A stretch of DNA of 64,000 nt, from assembly GCF_000143415.4 (NCBI RefSeq), contig NW_003314265.1:1902777-1966776 (forward strand), written 5' to 3'. Below, in pieces: positions 25,788-34,302 of this stretch. The position numbers were made by a program, and so were the translations under genes. The notes under the pieces were generated by a model, which was not told the DNA's origin, ran no database searches, and saw only the letters and a list, made by a program, of their open reading frames with translations. Positions within the stretch are counted from its first letter, which is position 1; every line of letters begins with the position of its first letter. The DNA comes from Selaginella moellendorffii. Its lineage: Eukaryota > Streptophyta > Lycopodiopsida > Selaginellales > Selaginellaceae.

Positions 25788-27848
25788 CTATATACATGCG
25801 TTTCCAAGAAGAACATACACATACCCTTCGTGACAAGCCGAGTCCATTGTAGACTTTGCCGCAAAGTAGCAGTGCTTGACTACGGTTCTAGAGTCTTGAC
25901 TTCGGCACGCTCTCAGAAACGAGCTCCAGTCCGAAGCACTAGGCTTGAACGGCATGGAATGGATGAGATCATGGGCATCATCGAGGAATCCCGCACGCCC
26001 CAGCAGATCCACAATGCAGCAATAGTGTTGCTTGATGTGGCTGGCTCCAAAATCCATGACGGTCGAAACGAAGCAGCTCCTCGCAGCAGCGAGCTTCCCC
26101 GTGCGGCTGCAAGCGATGAGGCAGCACGGGAAGCACGATTTGTCCGGCATTGTCACCAGGATCATGGAGCTGAACAGCTCAAGACTGGATTGAATTGAGT
26201 GAATGCGATCGTTGCTGTGGACCAAAGCCGCAAGCATTGCACTCCATGACACTGAGTCTTGCTCGGGCATCTGATCAAAGAGTTTACTTGCAAGAAGTAT
26301 TTGCCCACTCTGGGCATATCCAGAGAGCAAGACGTTCCACGACACGGAGTTGCGAACTGGCATCTGATCAAAGACCACCTTTGCCTCCAGGATGTAGTTG
26401 TTTTTGAGAAAACAGGCCACCATGGCTGTCCAGGAAACCACGTCCCGCTGCGGCATTTTCTTCTCAAAGATCTCCCAGGCGAGCTCCAAGTTGCCGCCAT
26501 AGCCCGAGAGCATCGCGTTCCAGGTGACTTGGTCGTGCTGGGGCATTTGCGCAAACATTCTCTCCATCACAGAAACATACCCGGATTGTGCATAAGCCGA
26601 AAGCATCGCGGACCAAGTCACCACGTCCCGCTGCTCCATGCGATCAAACACCGCCCGCGCTTCCTCCAGGCTTTCCTCCTCGAGGCACACATTCAGGATC
26701 GCATTCCACGACGCGAGGTTGTGCCGCGGCATCTGCTGAAAGAGCTCTCGGGCCTCTCGCAGCGCGCCGGTTTTCACGAAAATGGAAAGCATCGCGTTCC
26801 AGGAGATGATGTTTCGCTGGGTGGCGGCATCGAAGAGGGCCTTGGCATCGCTTGCCCGCCGTGGTTCGAGAGCAAAGGCTGCGAGCATCGCGTTCCAAGA
26901 GACGAGGTTGTGCTGAGGCATGGCATCAAACACCGCCCGCGCCGCGCGGATGTGGCCGCCATGCGCGTACGCGGTGATCATGCTTGTCCATGATACCACG
27001 TCGCGGCACTCCATGCTCTCAAACACCGCCTTGGCGGCCTCCAGGCGTCCATCGCGGGCGTGCATGGAGAGCATCACGTTCCAAGACATGAGCTTGTGCT
27101 CGGGCATTCGATCGAACGTTTTCTCCGCTTGGGCTGTAAGCCCGCACTGTGCGTATGCCGTAAGCATTGCGTTCCACGTAACAAAGTTCGTAGCTGGCAT
27201 TGTTTGGAGCACAGTCTCGGCTTGCGCAGTTTGGCCGCTCTGAGCAAACGCTGTAAGAAGGCTATTCCAGGACACAAGCGTCAAGACTGGCATCGCGTGG
27301 AATATGGCCAGTGTTTCTTTGATGTCTGAGTTACTTGAGCTTGTGGCCAGGATCGTATTCCAGCTGAAAATGTCATGCTGTGGCATGTTGTAAAACAGCT
27401 CCTGCGCTTCGCGAAAATGCCCACTCTTGGCATAGACCCAGATCATCTGGTTACACGACACGAGATCCCGGCGCTCCATCGAGCAGAAGAAAGCCTTGGT
27501 TTGGTCCAGAGTTCGCAACCTGGCACATAGTCCGAGCATGATGTTCCACGACGCGACATCCTTGTGTGGGATCTCATCGAAAAGTTTCTGGGCTTCCTCG
27601 GCATAGCCCAAGGCGGCATAGGCGGATAGCACCGCGTTGGTGGAGATTGTGTCAGTGTGTGGCATTTGCTCGAAGACCTTCTTGGCAAGCTGGATGTGGC
27701 CGGCCCGGGCATGCTCGGCGATGGCAGCAGTGCACGCAGATAGATCATAGACGTGGAGTTTGTTGCCCTCGTTCTCCAAGCAACATGTAGGCTGGGCAGC
27801 CCTAACTAGAGTTCGCGCAATGGTAAACAAGGTGGGAGTCAGGATCAA
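25788..27848 (-). CDS. Pentatricopeptide repeat protein, E-type end truncated, start uncertain
   Basis: A single-exon PPR protein; the family binds organelle RNA and guides editing, splicing or stability. The frame holds about 17 repeats of roughly 31 residues with signatures such as VSWNAMLTAYAQCGLTAQAE and FDRMPEH; spacing suggests mostly S-type repeats. It ends in an E-motif start (SDWSSFLRACR) and then EGYVYVLLGN, stopping where the E motif normally runs on; no E+/DYW domain follows. No ATG lies in frame between the upstream in-frame TGA (about 27917-27919) and residue 62. The frame as given opens with a TTG at 27848, and the first in-frame ATG (27665) would cut the first repeat. An ATG at about 27872 is in another frame and would need a one-base shift. 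Either a 5' exon is missed or the gene has lost its start. Organelle targeting cannot be judged. Confidence 0.82.
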   Translation of the reverse strand: MILTPTLFTIARTLVRAAQPTCCLENEGNKLHVYDLSACTAAIAEHARAGHIQLAKKVFEQMPHTDTISTNAVLSAYAALGYAEEAQKLFDEIPHKDVASWNIMLGLCARLRTLDQTKAFFCSMERRDLVSCNQMIWVYAKSGHFREAQELFYNMPQHDIFSWNTILATSSSNSDIKETLAIFHAMPVLTLVSWNSLLTAFAQSGQTAQAETVLQTMPATNFVTWNAMLTAYAQCGLTAQAEKTFDRMPEHKLMSWNVMLSMHARDGRLEAAKAVFESMECRDVVSWTSMITAYAHGGHIRAARAVFDAMPQHNLVSWNAMLAAFALEPRRASDAKALFDAATQRNIISWNAMLSIFVKTGALREARELFQQMPRHNLASWNAILNVCLEEESLEEARAVFDRMEQRDVVTWSAMLSAYAQSGYVSVMERMFAQMPQHDQVTWNAMLSGYGGNLELAWEIFEKKMPQRDVVSWTAMVACFLKNNYILEAKVVFDQMPVRNSVSWNVLLSGYAQSGQILLASKLFDQMPEQDSVSWSAMLAALVHSNDRIHSIQSSLELFSSMILVTMPDKSCFPCCLIACSRTGKLAAARSCFVSTVMDFGASHIKQHYCCIVDLLGRAGFLDDAHDLIHSMPFKPSASDWSSFLRACRSQDSRTVVKHCYFAAKSTMDSACHEGYVYVLLGNACI

Positions 27849-28198
27849 CGTGTCATGTGGGTAACTAGCATCGCTATAGTTCCAGCTCTTGCTTCACGTG
27901 CTCTTTTTTTTGTTCTTCATCGATTTTAATTATTTTTGACACCCGATTAACCAAGAGAAAGACGCAAATTCTCTCAATCAACTAGCTATTAAGATTAATC
28001 AATTGCCCTTTTTTCATTAGAGAAAAATAAAATGTGCTTGTATTTTGAATCGTGTAGCAATTCCTTTGAGAAAGGTTTGTTGGAAGTTTATTTGGTCAGT
28101 GTTGAAATACACTAGGGTGGGACTCAAGAATACAAGCACTTTTGAAGTATCTGAGATGCGTGGCACCGTATAAAGAAGTGACCTTTCTTTATCAATTC
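27849..28198. other. Divergent spacer between PPR gene and unknown gene
   Basis: AT-rich sequence of 350 bp separating two diverging genes, presumably holding both promoters. The frame of the next gene stays open back to a TTG at 28142, but no upstream ATG is in frame. Confidence 0.5.
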
Positions 28199-29572
28199 AT
28201 GAAAGTCAACCAGCGAGACACTCTCCGCGTCTGCCGTGATGAATTTCTTGATTGGCGAACTACGTCCTCTAGGTTACGGTTGCAAAGAGGAAGAATGGTG
28301 CTTCTCATCTCCAAAGACCAGGTAACTCCAGAGCTTCTAGAGTCTGTAGCACGGGATGGATATAATGCCAAGATTGTCTCGGCAAACGACCACGAAGAGG
28401 AGCTCTCGGAAGTCCTCTGCTTCGCCCAGATCTCCACTCCTTTGGACGTGGACGCACTCCGAGTCGATTGTAGATCTGGCATCATGGACATCCTGCTGCC
28501 CGAGGAGCTCATCGAGGACACGGCTGTTTTGGAGCTCCTGGAGCACTACCAATACACCATTGCCCAGGAGACACGAGCCATCCTTCTCGGCGACCATGAT
28601 CACGATCACGCGGAGCGCAACAAGATCTACTGCACGAGAGCGTTCGACGAGGAGAGGCTGGAGTTGAAGCTCCACTGCATGTACAACTCCAAGAGGACGA
28701 AGATCGAAGTCCCGGCCATCAACTACGCGGTGAGATACAAGAGCTTTGTCGTCGACGAGCGCAAGCAAATCCAAGAGACCGTTCTGTCGAGGGCCGGGAT
28801 GCCGGAGCAAAAGCTGGGGATTGGCCTCTGCGTTGACACCTTTGGATCCAACCATGATCACCCAAGAAGCATCTTGATGCGCTTGTCAACCTTCTGCGTG
28901 GGGATCTCCATGGAGGACTTCCTGGACGAAACAAAACACGAGCACTTGTTTGGCTTCTTCCCGGACTCGGTCAAGATCATGATTCAGCCTTTACTTACCA
29001 GTATGAAGCCGAGCACCCGGATTCTTCCCTGTTTCATCACCCCCGACCAGAGCTTATCTTTGGTTCCGGACTACCAGATCGCGTCTGACGCGCAGCACGA
29101 GTATAGAGCAGGAGTGAGCGTGAAGATCCCAACAGCTGCGAAGCTGGAGCTTGGAATCACTAGGAAGGAGGCCGACAACTCTGCAGTAAGATTGACAACA
29201 GTTAGTCCAGTTAACGTGGGAGACCCTGGCGTTGCATGCATCCAGTGGAAGATGAATACCTGGGCGAACAAGAAGCCTTATCACTGCGACAAGCCTCACA
29301 AGGCCATGACCAAGTTTGGAGAGTGGCCAAAACTTCCATATCTCGGCACTGGTCCGCAAATCACCGGCGTGGAGAGAATCCAGTGGCAAGTTCAGGACCC
29401 GGACGTGATCCTGGACGATCTGCGTTTCGAGGTGACGATTGAGACGAGGATGGTGCTGCTCCGCAAGGAGAAGGTCGTGAGCTTCTGTGGACTTGGGGAA
29501 GTTGCTTTCAGCGGAGAGTCGACTCAGATCAGACTGGTGCACAAAGCTGAGATGAAACTCATGAAAGTCTGA
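28199..29572 (+). CDS. Unrecognised 457-residue protein beside the TPR-CHAT gene
   Basis: An uninterrupted single-exon frame with coding-like composition. The first in-frame ATG is 28199 (MKVNQRDTLRVC) and the stop is at 29570-29572. I do not recognise the family. An N-terminal part (about residues 30-110) has a faint small-heat-shock look (ISTPLDVDALRVDCRSGIM, then DILLPEEL), recalling the C-terminal half of an alpha-crystallin domain, but too weak to assign. A His/Asp run (GDHDHDHAE) follows. The C-terminal third is rich in beta-type segments (YRAGVSVKIPTAAKLELGI, VERIQWQVQDPDVILDD, FEVTIETRMVLLRKEKVV) and may be a beta-sandwich. No signal peptide or membrane segment is seen. It converges on the TPR-CHAT protease gene, 74 bp between stop codons. 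Confidence 0.75.
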   Translation: MKVNQRDTLRVCRDEFLDWRTTSSRLRLQRGRMVLLISKDQVTPELLESVARDGYNAKIVSANDHEEELSEVLCFAQISTPLDVDALRVDCRSGIMDILLPEELIEDTAVLELLEHYQYTIAQETRAILLGDHDHDHAERNKIYCTRAFDEERLELKLHCMYNSKRTKIEVPAINYAVRYKSFVVDERKQIQETVLSRAGMPEQKLGIGLCVDTFGSNHDHPRSILMRLSTFCVGISMEDFLDETKHEHLFGFFPDSVKIMIQPLLTSMKPSTRILPCFITPDQSLSLVPDYQIASDAQHEYRAGVSVKIPTAAKLELGITRKEADNSAVRLTTVSPVNVGDPGVACIQWKMNTWANKKPYHCDKPHKAMTKFGEWPKLPYLGTGPQITGVERIQWQVQDPDVILDDLRFEVTIETRMVLLRKEKVVSFCGLGEVAFSGESTQIRLVHKAEMKLMKV

Positions 29573-29646
29573 TTGATCAAATGATAAAAAGTAAAGTCTG
29601 TGAGACCGACGATCCAGTCCAAAAGTCGATACGTACCAGTTGTGTT

Positions 29647-32600
29647 TCAAAAGCTGAGAGCAGAGTAAAGATCTCCAGAGACTGTAAAAGCTGCCCATTG
29701 ATTGACAGTGTAAGCTGGAGCTCCCATGAAGTTCTTCGAGTGGATCATCGACTTCATCGCGGACTGCAAAGCCACGGCAATCTCCACACCCTTGCATGCC
29801 TCGGCATAAAATTTTTCCACAAGCAGCTGTGTTTCAAAGTCGTCCACGTTCCAGAGAGAAGCCACCACCACCGAAACCCCAGCCTCGTGGAAACACCGGC
29901 ACAGCCCTGTTATCCCTTGCATTTCGATCTGTCCCAGGGCAGTGCTGCATCCACTCAGCACCACTCCGAAGCTCGCCACCTCTCTGTGACGGCGAAGTTT
30001 CTCTTCGATTTCTTCCATTGACAAGCTCCCGTCCTCCAGATGCAGAGCACCACAAGGAAAGTTGTCGTTGATCGACGCGTGTCCCGCGATGTGGATCCAG
30101 CGACTGCTGGAAAACGAGTCCATCACTGCTGCACGAGTTGCTGCTGCAGCTTCGTCCATCTCACGGGCTCGCCTGCCTTGAAGACCCAATAAGAGATCCA
30201 CCTGACATGATCCTCGTTGCATGAGCTTGTTGACCACGAGCACGGCCTCGTCTTCTGCCGATTCCAGCGAGTCGTCTGGATTTCCCACCACCATAGCCTG
30301 CTTGATGACCACCTGGTCGCTTTTGTTGCCTATGAATCTCTCGACCATTCTCAGGGATGGCGAGTACGAGATTGCATACTTCTCCACCAGGTAGAGTCCG
30401 TCCTCCGGGTCCAGCAATGCAGCAAACGGCACCATTGCCACCACCTGTGAGCTCGTAAAAACTCTGCAAGCTTTTCCTGGCAAGTTTCAGAAAGACGTAC
30501 CGAAGTTGGGATGACAACCAGCCGCTTTGGTTGGATTCGTTTGAGCTCCTCCGACCAGGGTGAGATGAGCAGCTGATGAAGCTCCTCCAGGCACTTCCTA
30601 ATATCCTCGTCCTCGGCAAGGTTTCTCCGCATGTCGTAAACTTTGGAGTAGAGCTGTCCAACAGCCTGAGCGTGCCACCGGGCTTCTTCTTCATTTGGAT
30701 TCAAGAGATAGCTGTGCATCTTACTTCGGCTGGGAAGCTCTACGAACGGATACACCCAGTCCCAAAGGTAGACGAGAAACACAGTGTCGTCTCTCGCCGA
30801 CTTGTAGACCGCTTCCAGTTCTTCCCAGATGGTGTCCACGTTATCGATATCACGAGGCCCCGGACGTCTGCGCTCCTGCTGGTACCAGCACAGCAGATGT
30901 TTTTCCCGCTGCAAAGGCCGAAAAGCCTTTCTTCTCCTGGCTTTCAGGAGATCTCCAACAGTGAACATCCATGCTAGATCCTGGTTTGCTGTAAGAATGC
31001 TGTCGATGATCGAGTCACAGTTGCGTTCTTGGAGTTTGTCGCCGTCTAGCTTGTTCCTGTGGGCATTTGCCTTCGCCAACTCCACCACAAAGCTCACAGC
31101 CTCCGTCATGTTGATCATTCGTACGCACTTGGAAGAGGTATTTTTGCTGCAGAGGTCCAAGAGTTGAGCAGTGCTGGATTCCCCTCCTTCAAGGTCGCCT
31201 CGGTGATAAATCTCGGCTGTCGCTCGGTTCCGGACGAGCTCCGCAGCTAGAGCGTTGTGATTGGCCTTCGGAACAAGCCCTTGCATGGAGACAAGCATTT
31301 GCAACTTCTCTTCTGCTTCCTGGGTTCCTTCGTGATTAGCTGAAAACTCCCTGGATAGCCGTGAAATCCCCAAGACAAGTCGAGCTGACTCCATGACATT
31401 TTCCATGACTTGCGGCCAGCAAACGGGATGATTCGTGTCCGGCTGTTGCGTTTCAAAGTATGAGAAGCTCTCGGGTAGCATGTCTGTCGAAAGTTGCTCC
31501 AGGATCTGGAAAGCTTCGAGGCTGGCCGCCTCGGCCTCGCCAAATCTCTTCTGAGCGAAGTTGATGCATGCATGCATCTCGTGGACTTGAGCAGCGACGT
31601 AACCCCCGGCATGGTTTCCCTGCAGCTTGTTGGCAAGTGCCTCGGCCTCGTGAAGGTTTCCGGCGTAGAACTCAACTTGAAAGAGCTTGCAGAGTGCGTG
31701 TAGCGCCACATCCACTCTCTGGAGCTTCACAGCAGCCCAGTGCTGGATTCCATAAACCATTTGAGCCTGTTTTCTGCAACGAAAAAACTAGAAGACAATT
31801 ATCCAGCAAAGATTTCGAAAGATCCCAATACCTGCTATGAGAAGTCAGCTCCCGTTCTCCGAGATAAATATCTCCCAGCATCTCACTGGCCTGGCTAAGG
31901 AGATTGTAGCTTCTTGCAAGTTCCAAGCTCCTCCGAAACCAGCTCGCAGAATCGTCCGTGTTGCTGCTCTTGCTGGTACCCACGCCAACGTAAAAGCAGG
32001 CCCAGGCCTTGGCCTCGTCCAGAAGCTCGGGAGGCGTCCAAAAGTCCTTGACGAAATCGAGAACAAGGTGGTAGACTTGCGAAGGTGATTGGGATAGTAG
32101 AAGTTGCGAGACGAGCATCTGGGTGTAGTCCAGTGCCCAGTAAGCTCCAGGACAGTCTTTGTACGCTTCCGTCTTGAGGTGCAAGTTGATGAAACCTCTC
32201 AAAGCGTCACATGGATCCAGGCGTTGATCGTCCAGAAGTCTCCTTATGCTTCGCAGCTCGGCCGAAACGTCCTTCACGGGATCACCGAGGATCTCAAAGA
32301 ACCACGGCTCGTTCCACTGCTCTAGTTTCTCGAGCTGCTTGCTTTGGTTCCATGACAACGTGCTGCTGGCATGGTTCAGCTTCACTTTCTCCAGTAGAAA
32401 TTCGTGAGCGAGATGGAGCCAGTGCTCTTTCTGCATGTACCAGTGGATCGATCGTTAGAACAGGAAAAAAATGAAAGTGACAATGAAAAAAGAAACCTGG
32501 AGCCGGAAGGAGATTGGTGGACCACCATGGAGACCAAGTTCACCTATTTGTTGGATTTTGTATGTGGCATCGATGAATACTGCTTGAGTCTCTCGTGGAA

Positions 32601-32664
32601 CCTTGAGCCAAATGGGACAGATACTATCGATATGTGGTGGACAAATGATCTCTGGCTTTCCCAT
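29647..32664 (-). CDS. TPR-CHAT protein, predicted caspase-like cysteine protease
   Basis: CHAT domains are caspase/separase-fold cysteine proteases, often fused to TPR repeats; bacterial members act in immunity and cell death. Four exons on the minus strand (32497-32664, 31832-32430, 30501-31773, 29647-30444) join in phase to 945 residues. The start at 32664 reads MGKPEIICPPHIDSICP. Residues about 57-670 are helical, TPR-like (for example LHALCKLFQVEFYAGNLHEA, then QKRFGEAEAASLEAFQILEQ). The CHAT domain begins near residue 670 (KRLVVIPTS then VVAMVPFAALLDPEDG). The catalytic His sits in WIHIAGHASI (residue 802, codon 30079-30081) and the Cys in VVLSGCSTAL (residue 846, codon 29947-29949), followed by VVASLWNVDD. 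All key positions are kept, so it is predicted active. Substrate and trigger unknown. A decayed paralogue lies at 47.7-50.7 kb. Confidence 0.88.
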
Positions 32665-33052
32665 GGTTCACCAAAGCCCTGAGAAAAATCGCGATGCCAG
32701 AAAAAATGCAAGCAAGAATGAAACGCACCCTGAAAGAGAACAACCGAAGACTTTAGTACCTGGCATTCTTAGATAAGAGATCGACGAAACCCCTCAATTC
32801 TACATCCCATACTGTGCGGGCGTTCTGATGGAGCTACAATCAATCAATCGAGCGAGAAGATAGCCGCTACCTCTCGGATCGAGACCTTCCCTCCTAGAAA
32901 TATTTTCGTCTTCCTTGCCCTAAACATCGACGGCCAATATCGAGTGGATCGTTTAAAAAGTGACGCTTGCCACGTCAGTAACACAAGGAAAACTATAAAT
33001 TATGTGGCGCGCCGCCATTGGTCCCCTTTATCATGTGTGACAAGACAAAACT
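32665..33052. other. Bidirectional promoter region (TPR-CHAT / PP2C)
   Basis: 388 bp separates two diverging genes and must hold both promoters. Apart from the elements listed for the PP2C gene, I see no further landmark. Confidence 0.5.
32970..33000 (+). promoter_or_regulatory. Predicted bZIP-type element and TATA box of the PP2C gene
   Basis: CCACGTCA at 32970-32977 (TGACGTGG on the other strand, a C/G-box hybrid that plant bZIP factors bind) lies 17 bp before TATAAAT at 32994-33000. The PP2C start codon is at 33053. The spacing fits a core promoter. Inferred from consensus only. Confidence 0.45.
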
Positions 33053-33922
33053 ATGGTGTGGAGAGCGCTCTTCCTCTTCTCGCTCGCGTTCTTGACATCG
33101 AGCTTCATATCATCCATCAACGAGCAATCGCCGCCGCGCCGCTACTTCGGCAGCGCCACCGATCAAGGCCTCCGCCGCTACCAAGAGGACAGGATCTTGG
33201 CCGTGTCCAATCACACCCAGTTTGGAGTCTTCGGCGTGTTTGACGGCCACGGCGGCGCGCAAGCCAGCGATCTCGCCGCCTCGCTCTTCTATCCCAGGTT
33301 CGTCCGCCACCTTTCCTCCCAGGGTGGCGATCTCCGCCGCCATGCACTCGAGAAATCCCTGCGATCCACACTGGGCGACGTCGAGGACGCGGTTCTCGGC
33401 AACCAGATCACGGCCGGATCCACCGCGTGTGTTGCCGTTGTCACGTCCGAGTTCGTGCTGGTGGCCAACGTCGGCGACTCTCGAGCTCTCGTCTGCGCTG
33501 CCGGATCGCCCGCGAGCGCTCCACGCTTGAAAGCCGTGCAGCTTAGCCGAGACCACCACCCCGAGGTGCCCGAGGAGCGAGCACGGATCGAAGCGGCGGG
33601 TGGCCGGGTTGTTTTCACGGGGGCGGTTTACCGAGTGGACGGAGCTCTGGCCATGTCTCGGGCCATCGGTGACGCGGAGTTTAAGTCGCATGGCGTGATC
33701 GCGACGCCGGAGTTCACGGAGTATAGCATCGCCGAGGCCGGGGCTGGATCCTACTTGCTGCTCACCTCGGACGGAGTGTTTGAGACCATGTCCAACGAGG
33801 AGGTGTGTAGGACGATGGGTAGCGGATCGACTTCCTTGGACGAAATGGCATCGAGGATAGTTCGAAGAGCCTTGGACAGGGGGAGCTCGGACAACGTTTC
33901 TGTGATTGTAGTTCCATTGTAA
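33053..33922 (+). CDS. Small PP2C-family Ser/Thr phosphatase with N-terminal hydrophobic segment
   Basis: A single-exon, metal-dependent protein phosphatase of 289 residues, close to the minimal PP2C fold. All core motifs are present: RYQEDR, FGVFDGHGGAQ (metal-binding Asp/Gly), VANVGDSRALV, LSRDHHP, LAMSRAIGDAEFK, LLLTSDGVFE and SSDNVSVIVVPL at the C-terminus. The first 20 residues (MVWRALFLFSLAFLTSSFIS) resemble a signal peptide or signal anchor, unlike the usual cytosolic or nuclear PP2Cs. It may therefore enter the secretory pathway or be membrane-tethered, as proposed for a few plant PP2Cs. It diverges from the TPR-CHAT gene. Intact; substrate unknown. Confidence 0.92.
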   Translation: MVWRALFLFSLAFLTSSFISSINEQSPPRRYFGSATDQGLRRYQEDRILAVSNHTQFGVFGVFDGHGGAQASDLAASLFYPRFVRHLSSQGGDLRRHALEKSLRSTLGDVEDAVLGNQITAGSTACVAVVTSEFVLVANVGDSRALVCAAGSPASAPRLKAVQLSRDHHPEVPEERARIEAAGGRVVFTGAVYRVDGALAMSRAIGDAEFKSHGVIATPEFTEYSIAEAGAGSYLLLTSDGVFETMSNEEVCRTMGSGSTSLDEMASRIVRRALDRGSSDNVSVIVVPL

Positions 33923-34302
33923 GTTTGGAAGAAGCACAGCTTAGTAGCTCATTCATTAGCAAGCAGGGATAGTCGATCCCGAAATTCTTGAGAACCTGTT
34001 ACACAGATCTCTAAATTGGTGCGAGCACGGTTCATATAAAGAGCGTTACCTTTTCTCCAAACGCTGGTCATCTATGCCGATTGGTTCGATCTTATCCTCA
34101 GGCAAGAAAGGCAAAATCCTCACCACTTCGTCCACCTCCACATATCAAAGCAAAGATCCTCGGCTGAAAAGACGCGCATTCAGGACAGCGCTCATGATCG
34201 ATCGCTCTCTCTCGATTCATTGTCAAAAGCCCTAAAATCTCGAATGTACCGCCACGTGGAACTCGCGTGCCCTACATGGGACGTGGCGGCTGACACGGCA
34301 AA
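33923..34302. other. Spacer with G-box-like sites
   Basis: No gene seen. It contains CCACGTGG (34252-34259) and a nearby GGGACGTGGC, both G-box/ABRE-like, and a TATATAAA-like stretch near 34034. Whether these serve any gene is unclear; the neighbour on the right is a pseudogene whose 3' end abuts here. Confidence 0.4.

Noticed and set aside
28400-28520. Small heat-shock (alpha-crystallin) domain in the unknown protein
   Set aside because: Only one short stretch resembles the family; the N-terminal half of the domain and the C-terminal IxI-type motif are not visible.
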